A stretch of 64,000 bases of DNA. Source: Dipteris shenzhenensis (taxonomy: Eukaryota; Polypodiophyta; Polypodiopsida; Gleicheniales). Location of the stretch: NCBI GenBank assembly GCA_047967505.1, contig CM106538.1. The stretch is one strand, 5' to 3'. Every line of letters begins with the position of its first letter. Position 1 is the stretch's first letter. Shown here one piece after another: positions 43,601 to 58,644 of this stretch. Below the pieces are notes generated by a model, which saw only the letters and a list, made by a program, of their open reading frames with translations, had not been told where the DNA came from and searched no databases. Made by a program: the position numbers and the translations under genes.

Positions 43601-46600
43601 ATTATCTGGTGGGTTCACTTGTTTCCCGCATGGTGGAGGTACTAGTACAGTGGATTACCTACTCGGTCCCTTATCCTTCACCTCACGGGTACACGACTTC
43701 GTTGTGCCTCCTCCCCCGCTAGGTGCTGACCACTCATACCTATCCTTCAATATCTCCACCACTACGCCAGTCACATGGAGAGCCCCCCCCACTCCTACTT
43801 GTGTATGGGTCCACTTTGACCAGACCCTTGATCCCGTTTACGTGAGCCATTTGGCACAGGAGCTCCTAGGCTTACTACTTAGGGACGAGGTACACCTCAC
43901 CCATGCATCAGACACCCGTGTCACAGTCGTCACAGACGCAGCTATCAGATCTTTCCCTACGACTTGGCATGGGCGCATTTCAGTGGGAAAGATGCCTCGG
44001 AACTCTTGGTATGATGATGAGTGCAGAGAGATGAGAGCTCACCTCACACGTGAGCAAGCCCTTGGCCACTTGACACCACCTGAGGCATAGAGGATCTCAC
44101 GACGGCTGACACGCCGCAAGCGGCGGGCTTTCCTCACCCATAGGATGGACGAGGTGATTAGTTCGTTCAGAGGAGGGGATCCTACTATCGGATGGGAGCT
44201 CCTATCGGAGAGGAAGCCGCCTATCCCCATCACAGACCCGGGTGTTTGGCAATGCTATCTCTATGATGTTCCGATGCAAGCACCACCTGATATGTCCGCT
44301 ATGCCCAAACCCGCCACTTGTCACTTGTTCATTGCACAGAATGTGCGGGCGGCACTCCGTCGGCTACATAACCGGAGAGCACAGGATCATAAGGGGCTAT
44401 GGATGGAGCATTTCGCACACGGGCACAAGGTTTCGGCCCCGATCCTAGCACAGATGTTCAACCATGCCATATGCCACGACTTTCCACCCTCTTGAAGCAC
44501 TACCACCATCGTCCCAATACACAAGGCAGGTGACCCCATGGACACTGGGAACTACGGCACTCTCATGATTGGCCACACTCTAGCCAAGATCTATGGATCT
44601 GTACTAGAGAGAGAGATCATCAGTCACACAGAGGCACATGGGCAGCATGCTCTAGGACAAGCAGGATTTCGGAGACAGCATTCCACCCTAGACCACATCT
44701 TCACATTGAGGGCAATCATTGAGGCGGCAAGGTCGAGGCGTCAGAAAGTCTATGCCTACTTTGTAGACTTTCGGAAGGCTTTCGATATTGTCCCACGATC
44801 CCGCATGATCAGGAGACTCCAGGAGATGCAGATCCCAGAGGTTCTGATTTGGGGGGTGATGAGCCTATATGAGTCCGTCAGGGGACGAGTTCATGCCCTA
44901 GGAGGCCTATCATGATGGGTGGAGAGCACGATTGGGGTGAAACAGGGATGCCCCCTCTCACCGACTCTCTTCGGCCTCTACATTGATGAGATCACATCCT
45001 TCATAGACTGCTTGGGAGGCGAGGGGGGCACCGCTGGCTGATTTGTTGGTACCGATACTACTATATGCAGATGACATAGTCCTCCTATCGTCCTCAGCAA
45101 AGGGATTACAGAGACATCTGGAGGCCCTCGAGGAGTTCTGCACAGAGAGAGAGGTGACAGTTAACCTTGGGAAGACCAAGGTTATGATCTTCAACACCTC
45201 ATACCCAATGCTCCATCGACATAGCTTCACTTACCGAGGTCAGCCAGTAGAGATTGTGCAGTCCTACACATACTTGGCTTTGGCCCGGCTAGAGTGACAG
45301 TGTTTCCAAGCGCACTTCCAAGACCCACCGACGAAGTGCTGGCTTTTTGACACCCTAGTCAGACCAACTGCCATGTATGCAGCACCGTTGTGGGGGTGTG
45401 ATATTTCAGCAGCGGAGTGGAACAGAGTTGAGCGGCTACAGATAATCATGGGATCCACTATGATTCGTAGTAATCCCTCAGTCCCCCATCAAATAGTACA
45501 GGCAGAGTTTGCTATAACCCCTCTTCAGATCGATGCCACCTTTCATTCAGACAGTGACCTTCCTCCATAGAGTCTAGGACCTACCTTGTGAGAGGCTACC
45601 GAGACTAGCATTGGAATCCTCTATCCGACTCGCAGAGAGTGGGTTTGATACAGCATGGTATGCACACGTCTCTGCTTGGTTTGCCAATCATGGCATTTAG
45701 ATGGACAGGCTCCCCCCTTTTTAGTACAGAGTGGAAGAGATTTGAGTGGCTACAGATAATCATGGGATCCAGGATGATTCGTAGTAAGCCCTCAGTCCCC
45801 CATCAGATAGTATAGGCAGAGTTTGCTATGACCCCTCTTCAAATCGATGCCACCTTTCAGACAGTGACCTTCCTCCATAGAGTCTGGGACCTACCTTGTG
45901 AGAGGCTACCGACACTGGCATATATATATATATATAGCCACACTCTACTGCTATACCTAGCGTACACACTCTATTCGGTCTTAGACCTCTATCTAGATAT
46001 AACACTCTAGTTAGGATTATCCTTCCTAACCCACCTACTCTTCCCCCTAGGGTCTTTCCTGACCCACTTGTGAGTCACCAGCTAACCTGTGTTAGCTAGG
46101 GATGTAACACTTAGCTCATGATCATAAATCCCAACAGCTGTACCTTTGCAAGATCGGTGGTAACAGCATTGGGACCCATGCCTAGTCCTGGGAATTTTAC
46201 CGTACAGCCCCATTGCACCCACATCCTGACAAAAGTTGTAACAAATCTCCATCTCGATAAATCCTGTTCCTCGAGATTGTGGCCTTCTCCATGGTCATGG
46301 CAGCACATTTTGCCCCTTCTAGTCACTGTGAATTCCCACACCTCAAGCGAAACATGGACTGCAATTCAAGCTCGAAGCCAACTCATCATGGCATTCCATA
46401 CCTCATGCCACGATGTACCTTTCCTTCTCTATTTAGGCTATTTCTATATTTGCTGTCATATACATAAAACCCCAACAAATGAATACCCCTCAATGAAGGC
46501 ATGGACTAATACCATAATTTCCTAGAACCTTCTGTATCTCATGGCATTCCAAGAGATCCCCAGGAACCTCCATTTACCAAATTCCGCGTTCAAATTGCTC

Positions 46601-49600
46601 ACCCAGTCCACCCAATATCTTTTGATCCAAGAAGATTTTGCATCACGTGTCATGGCTCGGATCTCTATCACATCCTTTATTTGCTTCAGGAGGTGCCACA
46701 TTTGCACTATTATCTCCGAGCATTGCGTGTGATTTTTCAAGAGACAAAGCATTACCATGACCTCCCTCTAGAGTCTGGTGTCCACATTTTGGGAAGTGGC
46801 AGCCCCAGCCAGGCCGACGTGATCCTATCAAGAGGCAATAATCCCACACATTCACAAAGGCCCATCTTTCTTTCAATCAACCAAGACAATTGACCTCCTC
46901 CAACAACTCTTCCACTTGCGTGAAGCTTCTTTCCCCAACTTGATAGGGTTGGCCATTAATTGCAACACTTCAAGGAATAAGGTTGATTTTGTGAGCTTCC
47001 AGGTGTCCGAGTTGCAATTTGGAACCTTTTGAGAAAAGCAGGCGGCAAAAAAGTCATGGTCTCTGTTGGCTAGTTTGGATATGAGTCAAAATTGAAATGA
47101 TAGATCCAAATGCACCATACATGGTCTTCCATAGAGGTAGACTACATAGGCCTTTTGCTTGTGGCATGAACAGGTCCAATTCAGACTCCTCTAGCAGCCT
47201 GAGATTATGTGCATTCGTACAAAGGTAGTTCAGTATGGGAGATCATCACAGCACCATTGTTTTGTAAGCATAGTGTGGGATGTGAACAAGCAATAAGGAG
47301 AAGCAACCTTGGGAGATCATTGTGGAACCATTATTTTGTAAGCATAGTGTGTGAGATGCTAACATGGGAATAAGAACAATCCTCTCTTCTCATGTGTTTG
47401 GGTCAATTTAGGCTTCTACCATGCATACTCTTCGAATCTAATTGACAAGATGAACTTCTTCCAGAGCAGCCCAGCAAAATTGTGATTCCAAATTCCCTAT
47501 TCTCTTCAACCAATACATTTTATGGACAACAAGCCACCTCCTTGCCTTTAGATTAATATCAGAGAGGAGAAGAAAAAAGCCTTAATCTTCCACTCAATTA
47601 GGACAAGCATCACTGATTTTGGAAGGCCAGAAGCATCAATAGATGCAGCATGCAACTTGTCAATCCACGGAACAAACACAGATTATAGTAGGTCAACATG
47701 ATATTCTTCATGACTCAACTGACAACAAAATTCATATATCACTTTATACAGCCTCAAGAGCGAGTTGAAGGAGCTCACATATCCGATCCTCCAGCCCATC
47801 ATGCCATATGTTTTGGAAAAAGAGAACACGTTCACAATGTGATCTCCTTCGATGCAAAAATGTTTCAGTCCCTTGTACATGAAATACCTGAACATGTTTG
47901 ATGATGCTTACAGACTCGCCAGATGACAGCATAAAAATTACTTTCAAAAAAGCATGTGACACAAATGGAAACTGTAAAGATGCATAATTCTACTACAGCG
48001 TCTTACAACAAGCTTTCAGTTTGTTGACATCAATAGATTCTCTAGTATTGGATCAGTTAAAAACAATATCAGCATGCAACATTTATATCCCCTCCCCTCA
48101 AGGTAGCATGTTCAAGAGAAAAGCAAACACTACATACCCCATGACCAACCTATGAACCGAAGGGACAGTAACATTACAGTACAAACTACAGATTGCAGAC
48201 TCTTGCTGTTTTTAAGCCGCTCAAGCTTGGATCGAGTTCATTTTGTATTAGCATACACTCTAGCTTACACGAGATTGAGATATATCTTGCTGGATTCTTT
48301 AATTTCTAAAACTAAAAGTAGACCTCGCTTCAGCGCATGCTCAAAATAAGCAAATCATATAATCATTTGAAAAAACCAGATCATATGACACTTTTCTTAG
48401 TGAGACCTTGAGAGAGAGAAATATATAGGAGAGATGTATGATGCAATGAGGTAAATGCTCTCCTTAAAGTGTTCACAACCTTAATCGCATGGTTCAAGTT
48501 TCAACTACTGAAACAGGCATCAAAAGCAAGATCTAACTTCAGAAATCGTTTAGATAAGGATCCATACATTTGGAGACATTTTTCCCAACTTGAAGTTTTG
48601 CACATTTTAAGACCCGAACGGGATAAAAATACTTATTTTGAAGGTTTCCTAAGCCACATATCATCTAGTAAATCATGAATGAAGTTTTGGCATGTATGCG
48701 CTCCCAAGGATGGGCATGGGGGAGGGACCAAGGGGATATCCTTTTTGGGCACATGTTTTGATGTTCATAGTTACCCATGCAAAAGTTCAAGCCTCCAAAG
48801 GTTTGGACGTAACTATGCACATAACACATTTTCTAGTTTCATACAACAGCTCTCGACGATATTAAATTTCACATGATTTTTTAAACATTGGAGTCCCACA
48901 TATCTGCATGCCATCCAGCAGTGAGCCTGACACTCTGATCGTATATGTAAGACCAGTGATATTGGTAATCTTGTTATGAACTCCATCAGCTGATACCACC
49001 TTCGTGAGCTTGGCATGCATGTTGTCTCAGAGTGCCATGCCCATCACAAGGTGGTTCCCCAACAAATGTCACATCACCTTCCCATATAACACCTCTACTT
49101 CAAGTGAGCATGCCATGCCGTTTAAAACCGGTTGATGCGTTCCATATCCTCTAAGAGTCTCAGAACTCTTCAACAATCCATTGTTGTTGCTATGTGAAAT
49201 CTTTATCATCCAAAAACCTCCAAGTGGCTCTCAGCAACAATTTGGCACTCTTTTATCCTTCTTGTTCATATCCTGAGAACTATTCAGTTCAGCTAGATCC
49301 TTGGTCATCCTGTCATTTCCCTTGGAGTTCTCTTTGGTTTCAGCCTGGGCTTCAACGCTACAATGAGCGGCTAGGGATCACTCTCTTAAATGCATGTATC
49401 TGGAAAAATCTAGGAACTTGCCAGATTCATCCTCTAAGAGCAGAATGAGTGAACTTTAGTTTTAACCTCATGGCAGTCACTCACAAGGTGAAATCCAGAA
49501 ACTCTATCATAAATAGCAAGGACAAGCTACTATGGCACCCAATCCATGTCATGAACACCCAGCAATAAGTGTAGACCATTGCGCGCACATACCACTATGC

Positions 49601-52600
49601 ATCTAGATGAATCCAACCTCCTAAAACAAACCCAGTATTCTAGTTCTAACATCATGATAGTCACCAATAAAGTTGAAAACCATAAACTCCATCATGCATG
49701 GCAGGGATTACGGACTAGCTGCTATGACCTTGACCTCATCAGCAGCTAATAGTGGGTTGAGACCATAAGGCGAACATACAGTCTCACACATTTACTTTTT
49801 TCCACTCACCCATTTATACAAACGTCTTTGTACAGTGTTTTGGTCAGCACGTTGGAGGTGAAGAGTAACTCAGCCATGACAAAGGCTGGCACTAAAACAG
49901 AGCTAATAAAACAGTAGTCTATGTTCTATTCATTCAAGTTCCACTTGCTTGTGAAGACAATAATATTCCATTTTTCTCTCTCCAACACAGCCAAACATAC
50001 ATGGTATCCAAAACTTTTTGTGCTCTGCCAAAACTCCAGATGTAAAGAGCTGACTTAATCATTATGAAAGTTAGCAAATGATGAGATGGTGGAGTGATAG
50101 CCTCGTGAGGTTGTGTTAAGGATTTAATCTTATCATTAACAATTACTTAAAACCAAAAAGAGTTAGATACACAAACAAATTGGAGGCAGACAATGGTTGA
50201 GGGGCCAAGGTGGATAGTGTATTGCACAATCCACCTTTCTGCAACGCACACGGCACAACAAGACTGTGAGAACCAAGACACATGCAAAACAGCGAGTGCA
50301 GGCTGACAAGATCGGGCTCAACATGGGTGACCCGTGCCCTTTATACTACGCTTTGCCTTAGAGATACATACAAAACAATTTCAAGGCCCAAAGCAAAACA
50401 AAGAACTTCGTGCCCATAATCCCTACAATATGCACAATGATCAAGCCCCCTTCTTGTAGGTATCCTTCGGTCAAATCAGGTGACTGGTTGCAGCACCACT
50501 ACGGACTGCAAATAGCAAAGACGGGAAGAGAACAGTTCTAACTCAGAGCAGCAAATCTCTGATTTGGTTGGTATGTCCTCACTTTGCCTTAGAGATACAT
50601 ACAAAACAATTTCAAGGCCCAAAGCAAAACAAAGAACTTCGTGCCCATAATCCCTACAATATGCACAATGATCAAGCCCCCTTCTTGTAGGTATCCTTCG
50701 GTCAAATCAGGTGACTGGTTGCAGCACCACTACGGACTGCAAATAGCAAAGACGGGAAGAGAACAGTTCTAACTCAGAGCAGCAAATTCTATATCCCTTG
50801 CTTTCACTGCTGTAGCCAATAAAGATGTACTTTTTTGCCTTGTCATCAAGTTTGCCATTCAATTCTTGAGACACGCGTGCATATGCTACACAACCAAAAT
50901 GCACAAAAGTAGCCCACATCAGGCTTACAACCAAACCATGCTTGATAAGGTGTCATACGACCTTAAGAGCCTTCATAGGAGACCTATTCAAAATATGATT
51001 CGAGCACATAATGGCTTCCATCCAAAATTTGTGTGGCAACCCTTTTTGCTTTTAGCATGCATCTCCCCATCTTCGAAAGTGACCAATTTTAACTTTCACC
51101 CTTCCCGTTCTCTTGAGGAGTACACTCAGCCGTAAACTAATGTGTAAAGCCCTTCTCAACAAAAAACTCCAATGCCTTGGATAGATATTTCCCCCCTAGA
51201 TTTGAACGGAGGGTCTGCAACCAGCATTCCGATTGATTTCAACCAAGCCCAGAAAGTGTTTGATGACTTGTAAACTTCGGACGTCTGCTTAAGAGCAAAG
51301 ACCCAAGTACAACATGTGAAGTCAGCTATGAATGTAATATAATAGAGATGACCTCCAAGAGATGGAGTGCATATGAGTCCATAAAGATCAATATGGACGA
51401 GCTGTAACTTACATGTAGCCCAGACTGCCGTACCATCCTTGTTATTGAAAAAACGATGAATTTTACCTAAAAGATGGTCCGACGGCCTCACATTGTTTGT
51501 TTGGAGGGGTCTCCAAACGAGGCAAGTCATCAACCATATTAAGCTTCTACAGTAACATAAGGCTGCCATAATTTACATGCCCAAACCTGGCATGCCATAA
51601 CTCTACATCCTGCATGGGAGAGGTAGAAGCCACAAAAGCTGAACATGCTCTTTTCTCATATGCATCAAGTTGAAATAACCCATGACATAATGTACTAGTG
51701 AAAACCAAGGCTAGGACCGTGCATTGGTCATCTTCCAAGATGACCTGGTAACCTCTTTGATGACAGCTTACCGATGTTGGGCTGGCAAGATATTAAACTC
51801 CGCATTAAGGGGAAGCATTAGATGTTAATGCTTGGTTTTTGGCACTCTACCCCTCCCCCCCCCCCCCCCCCCCCAACACACACACAAACAAAAAAGTGTA
51901 TTCCCATCGTGCCAATGCCATACCATCTAAGGTTTTCAAAATCATTAAACGACTCTACATAGGGCTACACATGTCTTGTTTTGTTTGTCTCTTTCACAAC
52001 CTCTTGCTCATGCTGTCCCTCTCTGATTAAGACAAATTTATTAATGAAAGCTGGCTGTGTCCTCCTTGCAATTATTTGCTCCAAAATATTGCTACGCTTG
52101 TCAGCATGCATTCGTATTGGAGTCCTTCCCTTTCTTCCTCCCTGAAACAATGCAGACAGAAGAGCTCGGCCAAGAAGGGGGAGCAAGGGTGCTGGATGAG
52201 GAGAATGAGGGGGGAGGAGAAAGAAAAAGGAGAGGGGCAGGAACACCAAAGGCACATATTTGTTTGTGGGTGTTGGTGGGGATTAAGTGGGAGAGAGTAC
52301 CCAAAACAGGCCATGGGAGAGGGAGGGAACCAAAAAGGGAGGGAGGGAGCTAGGAGGGGCAGCACGAGCGGAGGAAGGCAGAAAGCCCAGGGGAGAAGAA
52401 AAAGTCAGCAGAAAGGGCTGCAAAAGGTAGCAGAAGGGACAGCCTCAGCCCCGGGGTGGATGAGACTGCAACCCAACATGGGGACGGGCTGCCACGGGGT
52501 GTGGCAGAAGCCCAGGGGAGGAGCAACCAAGAGAATGAGGACAGACACTGGGAGTGCCAAGGCAAGGGGAAAACTAAAAGGGGCAAAAAGAGGGGGGGTG

Positions 52601-55600
52601 GGAAAGAAAAGGCAAGGGGGGAGCACGAGGGGCATGGGCTGAAGAGGAGGGAAGCAGGTGGAGGTCAAGAGCTCCTTGGTGCCCTAAGATCTCTCCAAAA
52701 GGATTTCAACTTTCAAGGACCTGAGACTCCGTGGTAACAAACGAAACATCTCCAGGCCAAAAGAACAGATAAAACTGGAATTTCCTTACTCGTATGTGTT
52801 GTCTACCACAAGCCAGGCTCCCGCTTTCTTACACAGTTCTGATATTCTCTGCAGGGCAAAAGAAGGGAAATGTAAAAGGTTCAATAAGATCCCCGTATTT
52901 TCTCAAGCTTCCATATGCAGACAGCGTATCCAGAAGAAAATTCCACAAAGGAAAACATTGCTCACATTCTTAGAAGAAACCATTTGCAAGGATTGCATCT
53001 CAATCACATGTCGTAAGAAAACTGCCTTTTAAAAGTGTTGCCAACAAAGGAGGACTTACTTGTAGCAGTGGTTCTGGTATAAACATTCCAGATGGATTTC
53101 CTGGGTTCACCACAGTGACAAGCTTCGGAATCGCCTTGCCCTCTTTTGGGGAAAGAGCTTCTTCAAGCCAGTCTACGAGACAGAGAAAGACGGCATGATG
53201 CATCAATCCTTTGAGAGAAGTTCTGTGGATTGATACATTGGACAGAAATTTGTACTCAAAAACTGGTTAAATTATTCTTTCATGCAGGAAAAGTATGCTG
53301 GAGCCTATGCAACAAAAAAACCTGCATCAGGCTGAAGAGTTGTGGGATCATTTGGGCCAACCAGTATTTCAGTAACACCAGTCATCTGAAAACTCATGTA
53401 TGCATTGAAATAGTAGGGTACAAACATAACCACCGTATCACCTGCATCACACAGAGTAAGAACCAGGCTCACAAAAGCCTGATCAGGATACAAGAATCAG
53501 GGGTAAGTAAATTATTAACCATGGAAAACACTACAGTCCAACTAATATACAATAACCAAGTCAAGGACAAACAGAAACCCAAACATGAAAATGTGAGAAC
53601 ATTCTCTCATTCAACCTGAATAAGCAGAACATATGTGCATCATTTAGCTAGGGACACATACAATAAATTCATCACTCTAACCTTAGGGAACACCTTCTCT
53701 CGTGTAGTTCCCGAAAAAAGACTCCGACATGCCCAAGGTAGGATTTACATGTAGTTTTCTATGCCTAAGGAAATCTGGGTCCAAAGCAGCTGATCCAGCA
53801 CCTGCCTAGGTTTACTGCAAATCTCCAAAAAATATTGCACACTTACTACTTTAGAGAAAACAGAGGAAAGAGGAGGCATAGCATGCACATTCCAAGAGGC
53901 AAGGTTGACACAACCTTTCAGAGTGGACACTGTGAAGGGACACACTCTTCAACCAAGGAAAGCACAGGGTCACACCCCTTCATTCAAGAGAGATACCACG
54001 TTGTGAAGCCACATATCTATTCAAATAAGGGTCACACCCATTTGTGAAAATTCATTACCATACACTGAAGTTGAAAGGACACAGCCCTATGCGAAAAGAA
54101 ACACCGTGAGTAAAAGACCATGTGGGACAATTGTCAATGAAAACAAAGCATGGAAACTTCTGCTACATGAACTGTTTTACCTTTCCTCCATCTATCAGTC
54201 TTCTTCGGGGGGCCACAAAGATACAATTCTTGGCCAGCCTTGTGACACTTAAAGAGAGAACTATTCCTTGTCCTTTGCTGAGTTTCTGAATCCTTTTGCT
54301 GCTGCTGTCGAGGAAAGTTTGCAGCAGAACCGTATTGGTGTGGGGCCCCTTTGCTTGGTTATTATTCATTTGACAGTTTGCAGCAGAACCGTATTGGTGT
54401 GGGGCCCCTTTGCTTGGTTATTCATTTGATGACAGGCCGCACCTAACAATCCACCATCTGCATCTTTGTCACCACGTAACACAATGGTATCATCATAGAT
54501 CTTCTTGAAATGAACGATATCCTCCAGTGATGTACTTTTATTGAAGGAAACCTCATTTTGATAGTCTCGTGGAAGACCACTGTAGTAGAACAATGGCCAT
54601 ACCTTGTCCAAAAGGATATGAAACTTGTGTTGCAGCAAGATAAATTCGTTTGTTATATGCCTTCAGTCCTTTTTCCCTCATGACGAGCCTTTTGAGTTTG
54701 AAGAAATCCTCAAACTCATCAAGTCCTTTCAAGAACTTCTCTATGAATTTCACTTTAAATTCAGCCCAAGAGAGAAGTGCTTCTCGTGTCCTCTTCAGCT
54801 CTTGGAACTGGATACCAACATTGTCACACAAGTATGCTTCCACAGCAGTCACAAAACGAACTTGTAGATGGTTCACTAAATTGAAGTGTGCATCCCAATA
54901 ATTAAGCTACGACTGCACATATTAAGGTTTTTTCTCCTTCTTCTCTCCAGCATAGGAATCAAGAGAAAATCATGGATGCCCCTATGGCACCATGGGCATC
55001 GCAATCTTCTACAGATGCTGATGTTGCTTATGATATGTAAACGTTTGGTTCATAAAGTTTTGTTAAGACATGGATGTCTCACGCAAAGGTGAATGAGGGG
55101 ATGATTCATCATGGTGCACACCCTCCATAGGCACTTGCAAGACGAACCAATAGCAATTAGAAAGAAGATCTAGGACACGAGAATTCGCTGGCTGCATACG
55201 GGTGAGTCGAAACAGCAGGGCTAACAAAGCTTACAATAGGGGACGCTAGAATGATGGCATAGGATACTATGGAGTGGGGATAGGCAAAGGTGGAGGTGAG
55301 CAAGGAAGCAGGAGATAACACAAGAAGCTGTCCATAGGAGTGCACCAAAGATAACAAAGATTTGGTGAAACGCTGCTAGGAACAGGTGAAATTATGTAGT
55401 TTTCAAAGCGCATGGCCACCCGTGCACTCAATACAAGTGTGGACCATCCCTTGAACTCATGGCAACTTTGTGCAAGAGGCTTCATGCAAGCCACGATTTT
55501 TCTCAGGTGTTGGCCACCTTGTTGGAAGAGGCATGGTAGAGCAAAGGATAGCAAGACGGCGGCAACAACTCATAGATTCATGTTGATTCTTAACCCATAG

Positions 55601-57229
55601 GTACATGCATCGATTTATAGGCTTGAGATGCCTTATCTTCTGGCTTCACACTCGTGACATCATGTATGATATCATTTGCAAAGGTCACTTGACCCTTCAC
55701 ACACACTTGATCACTCTTGCACACACTCACATAGGCATAAATGCGTTCATACACTTTTTTTTAGTGAAAATTGAGTTACTTTATATTACAAAATCATCAT
55801 CCCAGAATAGGACGATGAGAAATACATCAAGAGAAAACCTCAATATAAGACAGATATACATCATGATCTATGCACTTGGTCTACAAGCAATCATAGAAAG
55901 ATTGCTGCAGAGAGCGCCTAAAGAAAGTAAAAACAAAAAAAGTGGGATCACCAAAGACTATGATTTCTATCCTTCCACAAAGTCCAAAGCGCCCAATAGC
56001 GAACCCAAACAAAAAAGAAAGCAAACTCTTTTGTAGTTGGGTGTATCCCAATGATCTTGAAAAACTTTCCAAAGACAGCATTTGGAAATCTGGCATGTAA
56101 ATGATGTCCAAGGAAAGTGAGAAAATCCTGAGCGGAGAAGCAATGCCAAAGGAGATGAGGCAGAGACTCCCGTGGAGCTAAGCATCTCCGACAAACAGCC
56201 AGAGCAATATGTCTGTGTGCCAATAGTTGTCCAAACGGAAAAACTCCCAACAGTACTCGCCACAAGAAAACTTTTGTCTGAGTGGCATTTTAGAATGCCA
56301 AATCTGTTTCAATCTTTTGCGCCACCACTTTGCTGTGTGATTCATTCGCCAAAGTTGATTGAGCGTGTGAGAAACCCATGGTGGGGGTAAAAGGACCTTA
56401 AATAATGAAAAGACAGTAATATGTGACAGCCATAAAGGTTTCAAGAACGATCCTCGAGAAGTAATAATCCAATCATGAAGATGTTCTTGAAGCTCCAATG
56501 GTGGAATGGGCTGAAAAGCTGAAGCATAGCTGTAACTTTCCGCCAAATACATCCGTAATGCATACCAAGGTCAAATTTTGCAGCAGCCAATGGAAAAGAA
56601 AGAGGAAACCCATGATCTTGAATGACATCTGCCACTGAATGGATGCCTTTTAAACTGAGGAAATACGAGCGGTGAGGTTCTTGCACTTGCAACGGAGGGA
56701 CAAAAACTCTAGACCAATGTATACTCTTTGCTCTAAGAGAGTTTCCTTCTAAAGAATCTCGTCCATTCCATTCCAAATGAGAGGATATTCTTCCAACCAG
56801 CAACATGCTAGAAACAAAAGGGCAACCTTTAATTTTGCCTTCCACTAAACCCAAAATAAAATCCCATTGTGTAGGCTGCCAATATCTAAAAGCAGGAGTG
56901 TTGAGCTGTAATAACAAACGATGTATCATTGCAGCCCAAGGTTGAGAATCCTATAAAATATGCAGCATCATCTTTCCTTTGTGAGCAAGGATATGCACTT
57001 GAATGTTACGGATATTTAATCCCCCGTGCAATTTTGGTGAACAGAGATGTTGTGATGAGAGTGATCTCAAGCTTCTTCCTACCATGTTTCGATCACCAAA
57101 AAGTTTCCAAAATAATGGACACAAAAGAAGACAATTCAGCCTTGCTGAACATTATGAGAGGCAAGTAGAATTGAATATAAGCTACCAGTTTAATTCTATA
57201 TGTGGATGACATGCATATTATTGGGCCAA

Positions 57230-57269
<40 letters not shown>

Positions 57270-58604
57270 TTTTTGTTTTAGCGAAAGCCATGATTGTTCT
57301 ATTACAAGAAAAGCCACCTCAAAGCGAGGAGCTATAAACTACATCAGCTGAAAGTCTTTGCCTATGCTAAATATACATCATGATCTATGTAGCAAGTCTG
57401 CAAGCAATCAAAAAAAGATTGCTACAAAGAACGCTTGAAGAAAGTGAACAAAGAAAATGTTGGATCACCAAAGACTTTACAATTCCTATCTATCCATAAA
57501 GTCCAAAGTGCCCAGTAACAAACCCAAACAAAGAAAAGATCAAACTGAGTCGGGAATCTCGTTCTCAACCGCTAGAAAATCCAGGAACTCACAGGAGGAC
57601 GGACAAAACTAGAACAAATGAAGCACAGACTCCTGAGAAGTCAAACATATGCGACAAACAGCAAGAGCAATGTGTCTACGTGCCAGCACTTGGCCAGATG
57701 GAAGAACCCCCAGAAGAACTCTCCAAAAAAAGACCTATTGCTGAAGCGGAACTTTATATGCCCAAAGTTGCCTTAGTCTCTTTCTCCACCACTTAGCTGG
57801 CCAATGCATTCGCCAAATAAAATTAGCCTTATCTGAAACCCAACGCTGAGGCAAAAGGATTTCATATAATGCTGTAATCTGAGATCTGAGATAGCCTCAA
57901 AGGATGAAAGGAGGACCCTCAAGAAGTCAAAATCCAATCCTCTAGCCTATCCTGGCGTTCCAAAGGAGAAATTGGGACAAAAGGTCGAAGCATACAAGTA
58001 ATTTTTTGCCATAGAGGACGATAATGAGATCCCAAGCCATATCGTGTTGCTGTGAGAGAAAAAGGTAAAATAGTGCCATCATCATGAATGACATCCGCAA
58101 CAAAATTAATTCCTTTGAAGGTAATAAAATAGGAACTTCTAGGTTCTTGTAAAGCCAGAGGAGGCTGAAAAGCTTTTGACCAGTGAATGCTTTCAGCCCT
58201 CAAGGAAATTTCCATCAAAGAATCGCGGCCATGCCATTCCAAGTGAGAAAGGACATGTTTCCAATCAAGAAGCAAGCTTGAGACCAAAGGGCAACCATGC
58301 AATGTGCCATCAAAGCAACCAAGTAAGAAATCCCACTGAGTGGGTTGCCAGTGACCAAAGGCAGAAGTATTGATTGTTGTAACAGAGAGCGAATCATAAC
58401 AGCCCAAGGCCGATCCCCTTGCATAAATTGCAGTAGCATTTTCCCCTTGTGAGCAAAGATGTGCACCTGTATATCGACCTCCATGCATTTTTTATGAACA
58501 TATTCGATGCACTGAAAGCAGTCTTAGACTTTTCCGGCCATGCTTGGATCGCCAAAAGAGTTCCATGATTACAAACATGAAAGAAGCAAGATCCGCTTTG
58601 ATGA

Positions 58605-58644
<40 letters not shown>

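Larger units (their letters stand above)
42097..46090 (+). mobile_element. Second LINE lineage, antisense in the aminotransferase intron
   Basis: It has ORF1, EEP endonuclease and RT in order, on the strand opposite to the host gene. Its motifs differ from the LINE at 15840: ORF1 lacks a zinc knuckle, and RT reads 'FVDFRKAFDIVPRSRM', 'GVKQGCPLSPTLFGLYIDE' and 'LLYADDIVLLSSS'. The 3' part contains a duplicated segment. Exact ends and target-site duplications were not found. Several stops and frameshifts inactivate ORF2. Confidence 0.85.

Noticed and set aside
52076-52642. 188-codon plus-strand frame rich in G, K and R
   Set aside because: It sits in a purine-rich low-complexity tract with open frames on both strands. 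No domain.
57093-57317. Frames with poly-(Cys-Val) (also at 58394-58696)
   Set aside because: These are translations of the (CA)n microsatellites.
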